The notes below the pieces were generated by a model. The model did no database searches. It was not told the origin of the DNA and saw only the letters and a program-made list of their open reading frames with translations. Position numbers and translations under genes: made by a program. From positions 98,948-162,947 of the forward strand of contig NZ_JAEHFJ010000010.1 of NCBI RefSeq assembly GCF_016406085.1: a stretch of 64,000 nucleotides of DNA, read 5' to 3'. Shown in pieces: positions 47,404-57,300 of this stretch (positions within the stretch are counted from its first letter, which is position 1; the number at the start of each line of letters is the position of its first letter). The DNA comes from Aureibaculum flavum (GTDB taxonomy: Bacteria > Bacteroidota > Bacteroidia > Flavobacteriales > Flavobacteriaceae).

Positions 47404-47460
47404 AATTGTTTATGCTGATTCATAGTTTATATTTATTTTTATAAATATTTAATAATATTG
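47390..47460 (+). promoter_or_regulatory. Operator/promoter F: mirror-image site for the plus-strand operon
   Basis: Read on the minus strand from 47431 downwards, the sequence is TATAAACTATGAATCAG, matching the half-sites of A, C, D and E. The -7-like TAATATTG on the plus strand is at 47453-47460, 22 bp from it, and the GH97 ATG 38 bp beyond. The second half-site (47410 down to 47390) is weak, keeping only CATTTAA. Orientation to the gene is the same as at the other four sites. Confidence 0.62.
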
Positions 47461-47497
47461 TATAATTCTAATTTAATGAATTAATTATATAAGCACT

Positions 47498-49408
47498 ATG
47501 AAGAGTAATTCAAGTAATATTATATGCTTTCTTCTTTTGGTATTTTTTACATCACTATCGTTTTGCAGTAACACAGACACCATTGTTAAGAAATTATATT
47601 CACCGGATGGAAATCTAATTATCAATATTGATAATAATGAAAAAGAATTAACATATTCACTAAATGCGAATGGACAAACATTAATTTCAAAATCTTCAAT
47701 TTCATTATTTCAAAATTCTAAGGTAGAAATTTTAAAAACAGAACAAGTAAAAATAAATACAACTTGGACGCCAGTATGGGGACAGTTTAGTGAAATTCAA
47801 AATTATTATAATGAACTAAAAGTAACCCTACTTCATAATAAAACACCCTATAAACTATTTATAAGAGCCTATAATAATGGTGCTGCTTTTCGCTATGAAA
47901 TTGATCAAATTCCAAAAAATTCAACACCTTCTTTTTATATAGAATATGATTTACCAAAAGAAAGTGTTTTTTATACACATGCTGGTGAAACTAAGCCCAA
48001 AGGCCCAATCGCTTTAAGCACATTGTCTGATTCTATATCAAATCAAAAGTTGTTTATGCCTTTAATGGTTGAAAACAAAGAGAAACCATTTATAGCCTTG
48101 TTAGAATCTGATTTAGCTAGTGCTCCAGGCTTTAAAGTAATCGATTTTAATTTTGACAAGGAAAGAAATAAATTAATTGCTAAGAATGATTATAATTTAA
48201 AGAGCAATAGTTTAATCACACCTTGGAGACTGATTCTGTTTGAAAAAAATATTGGAGATCTTGTTACCAATATGGTACCTCTTAATGTTGCGGCCCCAAA
48301 TAAAATTTCTGATCCTTCTTGGATAAAACCAGGTAAAACCCTGTGGGACTGGAGAGTGCATGGATATGTTGCAGAAGATGGATTTACCTATGGTATTGAC
48401 AATGAAAGTTACTATCGTTTTATTGATTTTGCTGCAAAAAATAATATTGAATATTTTTTAATTGATGATTCTTGGTATACCGACGTTAAAAAAGGGCATA
48501 TAGAAATGTCAGAAAAGTTAGACTTGCAAAAAGTTTCAGATTATGCAAAAAAGAAAGGCGTTAAACTAATATTATACTACGATCGACATAAGGGCGTATA
48601 TGGAGATGAGGAATTATTTCCGTTTTATAGCTCTTTAGGGATGAGTGGTGTAAAATATGGTTTTATGGGTAAAAATGTTTCGTTTTCAAGGGAGGCTATC
48701 CGTTTAAGTGCCAATAGTAAATTATTAATAGATTTTCACGACAACCCAGTTCCATTTACGGGAATGACCAGAACCTACCCGAATGCTGTCGCTCGAGAAT
48801 ACTGTCATGCACAACAAGATTCACGACGTGCTTTTACACCTGAAGCATTTATTAGAATGGCATTAATTAATGCTATTCAAGGACCTTTAGATATGAATAA
48901 TGGTATTTTTGATATTTCAGGAGTAAATTCAGGTAAAAGAGAAAAAGGGCCGAAAAAATTGAATTCCTTAATTACTACAGTTACTGCTGAGGCAGCTCGA
49001 ACATTAATTATTTTTAGTGGTTTGGTTTGTATTCCCGATGCTCCAGAAGCCTATACCGCAAAGTTAGATTTATTCGAATTTATTCAAAAAATGCCAGTTG
49101 GAAAATGGGACGAAAGCAAAGTATTACATGCTAAAATGGATGAATATATATCTACCGCGAGAAGACATAAAAAAGAATGGTTTATTGGTTCAGTTCATAG
49201 TAAAGGTGGTAGTTTAGATATCAATTTTGATTTTCTAAAAGAAGGAAAAACGTATGCAATTACTTATTATGAAGATACTGACGAGACAGATAGTAAAACC
49301 AACCCAGAAGCTTACCAAATACGAAAGGGAACAGTGAAAAAAGGGGATATTGTCAAAGCGAAAATGGTAAAAGGTGGTGGGCATTGTATGTGGATCAGAC
49401 CTGAATAA
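47498..49408 (+). CDS. Glycoside hydrolase family 97
   Basis: 636 residues with a signal peptide ending LSFCS. The N-terminal sandwich runs VKKLYSPDGNLIINID...KLFIRAYNNGAAFRYEI. The barrel has DPSWIKPGKTLWDWRVHG, NIEYFLIDDSWYTDV, GVKYGFMGKNV, LLIDFHDNPVPFTGMTRTYPN near residue 410-430, then AREYCHAQQDSRRAFTPEAFIRMALINAIQGPLDMNNG. This is a different GH97 subtype from the one at 35827: DFHDNPV replaces DVHDEYR, and EYCHAQQ replaces QEGIRGD. It is the lead gene of the plus-strand operon, 38 bp downstream of the -7 element of site F. Alpha-glucosidase or alpha-galactosidase type activity is expected. Confidence 0.9.
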   Translation: MKSNSSNIICFLLLVFFTSLSFCSNTDTIVKKLYSPDGNLIINIDNNEKELTYSLNANGQTLISKSSISLFQNSKVEILKTEQVKINTTWTPVWGQFSEIQNYYNELKVTLLHNKTPYKLFIRAYNNGAAFRYEIDQIPKNSTPSFYIEYDLPKESVFYTHAGETKPKGPIALSTLSDSISNQKLFMPLMVENKEKPFIALLESDLASAPGFKVIDFNFDKERNKLIAKNDYNLKSNSLITPWRLILFEKNIGDLVTNMVPLNVAAPNKISDPSWIKPGKTLWDWRVHGYVAEDGFTYGIDNESYYRFIDFAAKNNIEYFLIDDSWYTDVKKGHIEMSEKLDLQKVSDYAKKKGVKLILYYDRHKGVYGDEELFPFYSSLGMSGVKYGFMGKNVSFSREAIRLSANSKLLIDFHDNPVPFTGMTRTYPNAVAREYCHAQQDSRRAFTPEAFIRMALINAIQGPLDMNNGIFDISGVNSGKREKGPKKLNSLITTVTAEAARTLIIFSGLVCIPDAPEAYTAKLDLFEFIQKMPVGKWDESKVLHAKMDEYISTARRHKKEWFIGSVHSKGGSLDINFDFLKEGKTYAITYYEDTDETDSKTNPEAYQIRKGTVKKGDIVKAKMVKGGGHCMWIRPE

Positions 49409-49438
49409 AAAATAGTAAGTATCTGTAAAAAATATAAA

Positions 49439-50311
49439 ATGAAAATAATAAAATTATTGATTTTAGTTGCGGTTTTAAATCTTGAAGTATTTAGTATTTC
49501 TGCCCAAAATATAGAACCAAATGATAAAATATTTTTTAAAGAAATAAATGGCGATAGTCTGTATCTACATGTATTTAAGCCTGAAATTTCTAAAAACCCA
49601 ACAGCGGCCATTGTTTTATTTTTTGGTGGTGGCTGGGTAAGTGGTACTCCTAAACAATTTTATCAGCAATCTAAATATCTTGCATCAAGAGGCATATTAG
49701 CGATATCTGCAGAATACCGAGTGAAAAACATTCATGGAACTTCTCCTTTTGAAAGTGTAGCGGATGCCAAATCGGCAATTCGATGGGTTCGACAACATGC
49801 TGACGAACTAAATATAGACCCTGATAAAATTGTAGCAAGTGGAGGTTCTGCAGGAGGCCATTTGGCTATCTGCACCGCTTTAGTTGAAGGACATGAAAAT
49901 GCAAATGAGGATTTATCGATAAGCTCAGTTCCCAATGCTGTAGTTGGATACAACCCGGTATTTGACACTACAGATAAAGGATATGGTTCTAAGAAAGTAA
50001 TAGGGCGTGAGACCGAAATATCTCCTACCCATCAAATAAATAGAAATTTGCCACCTATGCTGTTCTTTCATGGAAATGAAGATAAAACAGTACCATATGA
50101 AAATGCGATACGATTTACCTCGCTTATGAAAGAAGCTGGTAATGAATGCAAATTAGTAACCGTTGAAGACGTTGGACATGGCTTTTTCAATGGTAGTTTT
50201 TTCAGAAAAGGCAGTAGTGATAAATATTTTAATATAACAATGTACAACACCGACAAATTTTTAAAGAAATTAAGGTTTTTAAAAGGAAAACCAACTGTTA
50301 AATCTAAATAG
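49439..50311 (+). CDS. Alpha/beta-hydrolase esterase (BD-FAE type)
   Basis: 290 residues with a signal peptide ending SISAQ. Motifs: VLFFGGGWVSGTP (oxyanion; FGGGW instead of the usual HGGGW), the nucleophile Ser in ASGGSAGGHLAICTA near residue 138, FFHGNEDKTVPYENA (acid Asp) and VEDVGHGFFNG (His). It is a paralogue of the exported esterase at 19207. It is 30 bp after GH97 and 41 bp before a sulfatase, so part of the plus-strand operon. Removal of acetyl or other acyl groups is the likely role. Confidence 0.86.
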   Translation: MKIIKLLILVAVLNLEVFSISAQNIEPNDKIFFKEINGDSLYLHVFKPEISKNPTAAIVLFFGGGWVSGTPKQFYQQSKYLASRGILAISAEYRVKNIHGTSPFESVADAKSAIRWVRQHADELNIDPDKIVASGGSAGGHLAICTALVEGHENANEDLSISSVPNAVVGYNPVFDTTDKGYGSKKVIGRETEISPTHQINRNLPPMLFFHGNEDKTVPYENAIRFTSLMKEAGNECKLVTVEDVGHGFFNGSFFRKGSSDKYFNITMYNTDKFLKKLRFLKGKPTVKSK

Positions 50312-50352
50312 TTCTTTTCATAATAATCTCAATAATTATTAAATCAATTAAA

Positions 50353-51891
50353 ATGATAAACATGAAGTATATCAAATTATCGTCACTTTTAGTCTTATTA
50401 TTAATAAATTTATTGAATGATTTTGTCTATGCTCAAGAAAAACCAAATATCATTTTTCTAATGACTGATGATCAACGTTGGGACAATATGGGTATTTATG
50501 GTAAACCTGAATTTAATACACCAAATATTGATAAATTAGGAGAACAAGGTGTTGTCTTTGATAAGGCTTATTATGCAGTGGCCATATGTATGCCTAGTCG
50601 AGTGACCATGATGACAGGACGATACAATTCAAACCATCAAGTAGGGTTTGTTGCACCTACCGATTATACGTTATCACAAGACGATTTCTTAAATGGATAT
50701 CCGGCACTACTTAAAAAAGCAGGATACCGCACAGGGTTTATAGGTAAAGTAGGATTTACAGTAACTGAAAAAGCGACAAGACCTAGCACTCCTAAAGAGT
50801 ATTACTACAAGAAAAATATGGGAAATGTTTTTGATTTTTTTGCGGGAAGCGAGACTTATGATAGAAAAGGTTTTGTAATGTGGCCAGAAACTGATTCGGT
50901 ATTAAAAGATATATATAAAGAAGGTAGACAAAATTCTGGTCGAACTTTAAGAACCGGAGAAGCCATGTTGCGTTTTATTGATACCCAGCCAAAAGATCAA
51001 CCGTTTTGTCTATCCGTTAGCTTTTACGCCGTTAAACATGATAAAGACACAGACATGTATATTCCACATTTCAATCAGTTTAAAGATCAAGAATTATCTG
51101 TTCCTGACAATTGGGTGGAAGGCGATAATGAAAAACTACCCGTAGTTGTAAAAGACAATGCTCGTGGAGTGTATTTGCATAAACAACGTTCATCAACCCC
51201 TGAAATGTATCAGAGATTGGTACGTCGTTTTGCAACGCAAGGCTATAGTGTAGATGATCAAGTTGGACTTTTAGTCGCTAAATTAAAAGCGAATGGAATG
51301 CTTGAAAATACCGTTATTATTTATACTAGTGATAACGGTCGTTTCCAAGGCTCACATGGACTTTTCGATAAATGTTTATTATATGAAGAATCGGTTAAAG
51401 CCCCATTAATTGTTTATGATGGAAGAGTATCCAGAGAGAAACAAGGGTTTAGAGAAAACGCACTTATTTCATCTGTAGATATGGCTCCAACAATTCTATC
51501 ATTCGCTGGACTTGATGTACCAAAAAGCATGCAAGGTAGAGACATTAGTGGAATCTTAAATAAAACACAAGATATGTCCAATTGGCGAGATGCAGTATTT
51601 ATGGAAGATTTGTTTCTTGCAGATATGTTCAAAGAACGCTATAAAGAAAACGTTGATGAAATCAATCAAAATTTGATTAGTGAGAATAAATCCTATCGCA
51701 GTCATGGAATCAGAACTGATCGTTATAAATACTTTGTGTATTACGAACATACTCCAAAAATTGAGGAATTATATGATTTAGAAAACGATCCATTGGAGCA
51801 GCATAATTTGGTAAATAACACCGAGTACATTGAAACACTTAAAAAGTTGAGAAAAAAGACTGAACAATTGTATCAAGAGGCTAAAAAGTAG
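50353..51891 (+). CDS. Sulfatase (S1 family)
   Basis: 512 residues; ATGs at 50353 and 50362 are both possible, with a signal peptide ending FVYAQ. The metal site is NIIFLMTDDQRWDNMG and the formylglycine signature Cys79-M-P-S-R. SRTLRTGEAMLRFI, TVIIYTSDNGRFQGSHGLFDKCLLYEESVKAPLIV and SHGIRTDRYKYFVYYEH are further conserved blocks. The QRWDNMG and SHGLFDKxLxYEES motifs place it in a group distinct from the four other sulfatases here, so a different sulfate position is likely. The stop is followed 4 bp later by the GH117-like ATG. Confidence 0.93.
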   Translation: MINMKYIKLSSLLVLLLINLLNDFVYAQEKPNIIFLMTDDQRWDNMGIYGKPEFNTPNIDKLGEQGVVFDKAYYAVAICMPSRVTMMTGRYNSNHQVGFVAPTDYTLSQDDFLNGYPALLKKAGYRTGFIGKVGFTVTEKATRPSTPKEYYYKKNMGNVFDFFAGSETYDRKGFVMWPETDSVLKDIYKEGRQNSGRTLRTGEAMLRFIDTQPKDQPFCLSVSFYAVKHDKDTDMYIPHFNQFKDQELSVPDNWVEGDNEKLPVVVKDNARGVYLHKQRSSTPEMYQRLVRRFATQGYSVDDQVGLLVAKLKANGMLENTVIIYTSDNGRFQGSHGLFDKCLLYEESVKAPLIVYDGRVSREKQGFRENALISSVDMAPTILSFAGLDVPKSMQGRDISGILNKTQDMSNWRDAVFMEDLFLADMFKERYKENVDEINQNLISENKSYRSHGIRTDRYKYFVYYEHTPKIEELYDLENDPLEQHNLVNNTEYIETLKKLRKKTEQLYQEAKK

Positions 51892-51895
51892 TACT

Positions 51896-52930
51896 ATGAA
51901 TCATAAGTTTTTATTAACTACCCAGTGTTTTGTTATAATTCTATTTTTTCTTTTTATAACAAACTGCAAGTCCAAAAATCGAGATAACCCAATTAAAACT
52001 ATAGATTCTAGTGAGCTATCGCATGTAGATAAGATTAAATTTACGTATCAAGAAATAACTGGAATTGGGCAAGATAGTATATATAACCGTCGAGACAATA
52101 GTGATATTATAAAAGTTGGAGATACCTATTACGTTTGGTATTCGAGGATGAATAGTCCAATTACCTCTGGCTATTGGGCAACAATTTGGTATGCCACTTC
52201 AAAAGATGAAGGTTACACTTGGAAAGAACAAGGTATGGCATTGGGTTTAGGCGAAAAAGGCACATTTGATAGTCATTCCGTTTTTACGCCCAACATTCTA
52301 GCTTATAAAGGTAAATATTATTTGTATTATACAGGTGTAAAACCAACTCCAGGAAACATAAATGGTGAATTTGAAGGCAATCACACTACGGATATTACTG
52401 CTATTGGTCTTGCTGTTTCCGACAGTCCTGACGGACTTTTTAAAAGAGTAGAAAACAATCCTATTTTAGAAATTAGTAACGTTCCTGAAGATTTTGATAG
52501 TTACCGTATTGATGATGCTAGCATGTTGGTAAAAGACAATAAAATAGGGTTGTACTACAAAGGAAGGTCCATAATACATGGTGCCAAAGGTCCAGGGTTA
52601 ACTGAAATGAGTATAGCTTATGCCGATACACCAGAAGGTCCTTTTACCAAACACAAAGGCTCAATTTTAGATAAAAGTCATGAAGTATTGATATGGAAAA
52701 AAGGTAATGGTATTGTTTCCCTCGCTTCCATAAGCAAAAGTATTTACTATGCAGAAGATGGTATCCATTTTTCTGTATTGCAAGATAGCTTGACCAACAT
52801 TCCAAAAGCACCAGGATTGTATCGTCCCGATTTGGAAGATGGAAATAAAGGAACAGAAACGCCTGGTTGGGGTGTTGCAATGAAAAGTAAAAAAGGACAA
52901 GCACATTTGGTTCGATTCGAAATGAAATAA
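51896..52930 (+). CDS. GH117-like five-bladed propeller glycosidase, lipoprotein
   Basis: 344 residues with lipobox ITNC. The first blade, YNRRDNSDIIKVGDTYYVWYSRM near residues 63-85, resembles the RD-containing catalytic-base segment of GH117 (neoagaro-oligosaccharide hydrolases). HSVFTPNILAYKGKYYLYYTGV, AIGLAVSDSPDGLFKRV, YRIDDASMLVKDNKIGLYYKGR and EMSIAYADTPEGPFTKH follow. GH117-like proteins also occur in fucoidan-degrading bacteria, so an agar substrate should not be assumed. It lies between two sulfatases with gaps of 4 and 11 bp, which suggests joint action on a sulfated oligosaccharide. Confidence 0.8.
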   Translation: MNHKFLLTTQCFVIILFFLFITNCKSKNRDNPIKTIDSSELSHVDKIKFTYQEITGIGQDSIYNRRDNSDIIKVGDTYYVWYSRMNSPITSGYWATIWYATSKDEGYTWKEQGMALGLGEKGTFDSHSVFTPNILAYKGKYYLYYTGVKPTPGNINGEFEGNHTTDITAIGLAVSDSPDGLFKRVENNPILEISNVPEDFDSYRIDDASMLVKDNKIGLYYKGRSIIHGAKGPGLTEMSIAYADTPEGPFTKHKGSILDKSHEVLIWKKGNGIVSLASISKSIYYAEDGIHFSVLQDSLTNIPKAPGLYRPDLEDGNKGTETPGWGVAMKSKKGQAHLVRFEMK

Positions 52931-52941
52931 GATCACAAACA

Positions 52942-54339
52942 ATGAATAAATTAAATAACATTCTGAAAATTATCTTTATTGTTACAATCATAATTTCTTG
53001 TAAAACAACAGTTAAAACCAGCCACGATGAGGAAGAACGAAAACCAAATATCGTTTTCATTGTTGTTGATGATCTTGGTTATTCAGATGTAGGCTATATG
53101 AACCAAAAAGAAGATATTCAAACTCCTAATATAGATAAACTGGCTAAAGATGGTATGGTGTTTACAGATGCCTATGCGGCTGCTCCAGTGTGTTCGCCAA
53201 CTCGTGCAAGCATTATAACTGGAAAATCACCAGCAGCCTTAAAACTCACGTGCCACATTCCAGGTATGGGTATGGAAAAATATTTAAAAAAATTAAACAC
53301 AGACAAAAAATTAAAGGAAGGTTTTTTCATTGATCATTTACTAATAGATAAAATAAGTATTGCCGATGTGTTGAAGCAACAGGGTTATACTACGGGCTAT
53401 ATAGGGAAATGGCATTTAGGTGGAGGTGGTTCTATTAATACTGATGACGGCATTGTAAATGCTGATTATTTACCAAGTAATTATGGATTCGATATAAATA
53501 TTGGTGGTAACGCTTATGGACAACCCGCTAGTTATTTTTCACCTTACAAAAATGGTAATCTAAAAGATGGACCTGATGGAGAATACCTTACGGATAGACT
53601 GGGTGATGAAGCCATACAATTTATTGATAAGAATAAAAGTAAACCGTTCTTTTTGAATTTAGCAACATACACCGTGCATACACCATTGGCAGCTCCTGTT
53701 GAAACTCTGAATAAGTACAATGGAAACAAATATTTTGCAATGATAGAAAAGCTTGATCAAAATGTTGGTAAAGTAATGCAAAAATTAAAAGAATCAAATC
53801 TACTGGAAAACACAATCGTTATTTTTTATTCAGATAATGGTGGACTTTGGGGAAACCTTCCCTTAATAGGAAAAAAAGGAACTTTAAATGAAGGTGGAAT
53901 ACGCGTTCCAATGGTTGTGAATTGGAAAGGAAAAATAGAGAAAAGTAGTTCTTGCAATACTCCAATTACAAGTGTTGACTTCTTCCCTACTTTGTTACAA
54001 TTAGTAGGTGTTTCTACTAAAGATTATACAGAATTGGAAGGGCAAAGTCTTTTACCTTTATTATACGGTAAAAGTGCATTTCCGAAACGGTCTTTATATT
54101 GGCACTTTCCGCATCACAGAAACGAAGGGCTCTCTATGGGTGCTGCAATTAGAAATGGTAAATGGAAATATATTTATCAATTTGAAACACAAAAAGAATT
54201 TCTTTATAACCTAGAAGATGATATTAGCGAAGAGAATAATTTAGTAAGTAAATTCCCTCAACAAACAAAAGAATTATCACAAGAGTTAAAACAATGGCAA
54301 CAGAAGGTTAAGGCAGAAATGCCAGCCATAAACAATTGA
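52942..54339 (+). CDS. Sulfatase (S1 family) with CSPTR signature, lipoprotein
   Basis: 465 residues with lipobox IISC. Metal site NIVFIVVDDLGYSDVGYM. The formylglycine motif is Cys84-S-P-T-R, a valid C-x-P-x-R form with Thr in place of the common Ser. GYIGKWHLGGGG, FLNLATYTVHTPLAAP, IVIFYSDNGGLWG and KGTLNEGGIRVPMVV are further S1 blocks. It is the last gene of the plus-strand operon and converges with the HTCS gene 26 bp away; I see no hairpin terminator in that gap. Confidence 0.93.
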   Translation: MNKLNNILKIIFIVTIIISCKTTVKTSHDEEERKPNIVFIVVDDLGYSDVGYMNQKEDIQTPNIDKLAKDGMVFTDAYAAAPVCSPTRASIITGKSPAALKLTCHIPGMGMEKYLKKLNTDKKLKEGFFIDHLLIDKISIADVLKQQGYTTGYIGKWHLGGGGSINTDDGIVNADYLPSNYGFDINIGGNAYGQPASYFSPYKNGNLKDGPDGEYLTDRLGDEAIQFIDKNKSKPFFLNLATYTVHTPLAAPVETLNKYNGNKYFAMIEKLDQNVGKVMQKLKESNLLENTIVIFYSDNGGLWGNLPLIGKKGTLNEGGIRVPMVVNWKGKIEKSSSCNTPITSVDFFPTLLQLVGVSTKDYTELEGQSLLPLLYGKSAFPKRSLYWHFPHHRNEGLSMGAAIRNGKWKYIYQFETQKEFLYNLEDDISEENNLVSKFPQQTKELSQELKQWQQKVKAEMPAINN

Positions 54340-54365
54340 AATTACAGTCCGTCATTCGAAATGAT

Positions 54366-57300
54366 TTAAGTAGCTGTTTTTTTATTCTTTTCATTCTGTT
54401 CAATATACTGGCTAGGCGTTAATTTAAATAATTCTCGAAAGGTCTTACTAAAATAAGCAGTAGAATTAAACCCTGACATATAAGTCACTTCCTTAATAGA
54501 ATTTTCATTTTTCAATAGTAATTCTGAAGCATATCTCAATCGTATAGTCCTAATAAAATAACTAGGATTATTACCCGTTAGTGAGTTTATTTTTCTATAA
54601 AATTGAGAACGACCAATTCCCATTTCTTTTAAAAGATGATCTTGTTTAAAATCGAGATCACTAATGTTTGACAACACAATTTTAGTGGCTTTATCTAAAA
54701 ACGCTTCATCTAAATTATTAGTAGTTACTTCGCTTGAAGGGAATATACCTCCAATTTCAGAGAATCGTTTTCGCAACCTATTTTTTGCCAATAATAAATT
54801 ATCAATTCTTGACCTTAAAACATTTATTACAAATGGTTTAGATAAGTAAGCATCTGCCCCGTTATCATACCCTACTATCCGATCCTCCGCCAAGGTTCTC
54901 GCTGTCAACAAAACTACAGGTATATGGGAGGTTTCTAAGTCCGTTTTAATTAATTTACACATTTCAAACCCATCCATTTTAGGCATCATAACATCACTAA
55001 TTACCACGTCTGGATAGTATTTTTTAACCATTTTTAATCCCTCCTTGCCATTAACAGCTTCTTTTATTGTATATAAATCCTTTAAGTCATTTTTTAAATG
55101 AATTCTTAACTCTTTATTATCTTCTACAATAAGAATTACAGGTAATTCTTTATTAACTGTAATACCTTTTTCTTTTTTAGGATCTGCTGACACATTATCA
55201 TTTGATATGATCATATTATATTCAACGGCCTTCATGGAATTGATTAGATACTCATTCTTTACATTTTCAACTTTTTTAGATTTAGAATTTACATCTAACG
55301 GTAATTTCACAATGAATTTACTTCCTTTTTTACGTTTGCTATCTAAAGATATTTTTCCTCCATGCAGTTCAACCAATCCTTTAGTAAAGTTAAGTCCAAT
55401 TCCTGTTCCAGATTTCGTTTCATCTACATTATAAAATCTAGAAAAAATGCGATTCTGTTGTTCTTTATCTAATCCTACACCGGTATCTTCAACTATTATC
55501 TCAATATATCTAGTTAATTTTTTACCTTTAAATAATGTGAAATTAGATATACTTTCCTTCTCCTTTGAGGTATTAATTGTTACCGTGATACAACCTTCAT
55601 TATTTGTAAATTTAATAGCGTTAGAAACTAAATTTGTAATGATCTTTTCTACTTTGTCAAAATCAAAAAGACATTTTATACTTTTAGATGTACTTTCAAA
55701 AACATAGTCTATCTCTTTCTTTTTAGCCAAATCTTTAAAAAGAGTAAAAATATCGTGGCTAAATTTCACAATATCTCCCTTTTCTAATTGCAATGGAGAC
55801 ATACCGGCATCCATTTTTCTATAATCTAGTAATTGGTCTACTAAATGCATTAACCGTCTAGCACTGCGTTGTATTGATGTAGCTGACCGTTTAGTAACTT
55901 CAGGGTCATTATTGAAGTTTGATAAAATCTTATTTACCGGATTTAATATAAGTGTTAACGGTGTTCTAAATTCATGCGACACATTTACAAAAAACTGAAG
56001 TTGTTTCTGGTCTAACTCATGTCGTTGAGCCTCTTGAATTTTTAGTGTGTAATAGTGTATGACAGCGAATAAAATAAGAGCTCCAATTATAAAATAAACG
56101 AAATAAGCCCACCAAGTTCTCCAAATTGGAGGGGCAATCACTATATTAATAAAGGCCATTTTAGCAGATTCCCAATCTCCAGTTATTGATGCCTTAACTT
56201 CGAAGGTATAATTTCCTGGTTCTAAATTTGAAAGATTAACAACTCTATTAGAACCTAAGTTTATAAACTCATTGTCAAGACCTTGCATTCTATAAGCATA
56301 TTGTACTTGTTCTGAATTATCAAAATATAAAGCAACAAACTCAAATGAAATATAATTCTCATCATAATTCAAATTCAAATCCTTAATTTTTGAAATCCCA
56401 TTATTTAAAAGCACTCGCCCATTTATAGAATCTCCTTCAACTACTATTTTATTATTCAACCTAAAGTTTGTTATTTGAGGTTGTAACTCTACTAAACTTG
56501 GGGCTTTTATATCATTAGGTTGAAATATATTAAATCCATTTATTCCACCAATTATAATTCGACCATTTTTTGTTTTCTCTATTGATTTACTTTGAAATTC
56601 AGGTCCTTGTAATCCATCATGTGCATTGAAATTTTTAAACTGATGAGTTTGAGGATTTAATAAGGACAAACCACTTTTAGTTGTTATCCAAAGGTTATAA
56701 TTATCATCCTCTTTTATACCCACCACAAGATTGTTAGGTAGACCATTTTGAGAAGAATATGAATTTAATAAATGTAACGTGTTATCTAATTTAAAAACAC
56801 CATTGTCAGACCCTATCCAAATATTTCCATTATGATCTTCTGTTACATAGTTTATACCACCTCCTTCTAAGCCCTTTTCTTTAATAAGTTTAAATTTTAT
56901 ATCTTTTGGTATATATTCATCTAGTTGGTTTAAATCAACAACATTTAAACCCAGAGCTGTACCAATATACAAACGATTTTTAGAATCAATAAATGTGCAG
57001 ATTACAGAATTACTAACCAGACCGTTTTCTTTTGCAAATGTATTTTTATAATTAGAAAATTGTTCAGTTAACGGGTCGTAAAGACTTAAACCTTCGGTTC
57101 TTAACCCAAACCATATTCTATTTTTATTATCTTCTACACCTGACCATACTGAACTTTGACCAATGGAGAGTGAATCTTTTACATCATGCAAAAACGTTTC
57201 AAATGTATATGTTTTTGGATTAAATTTATTAACACCTCCGTCTAAAGTACATACCCAAATAAATCCGTCATGACTTTCAAATGTATATAAAATTTTATTT

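Noticed and set aside
52644..53060. Open frame of 138 codons on the minus strand across the GH117-like/sulfatase junction
   Set aside because: It is antisense to two well-supported genes, starts at a non-ATG codon region and matches no recognisable fold; other long antisense frames (for example 11533-11868) are rejected for the same reason.
1..54339. Ulvan or alginate locus
   Set aside because: No GH78, GH88/GH105 or recognised PL6/PL7/PL28-type lyase is visible, whereas several fucosidase-type genes are; the substrate remains unproven.
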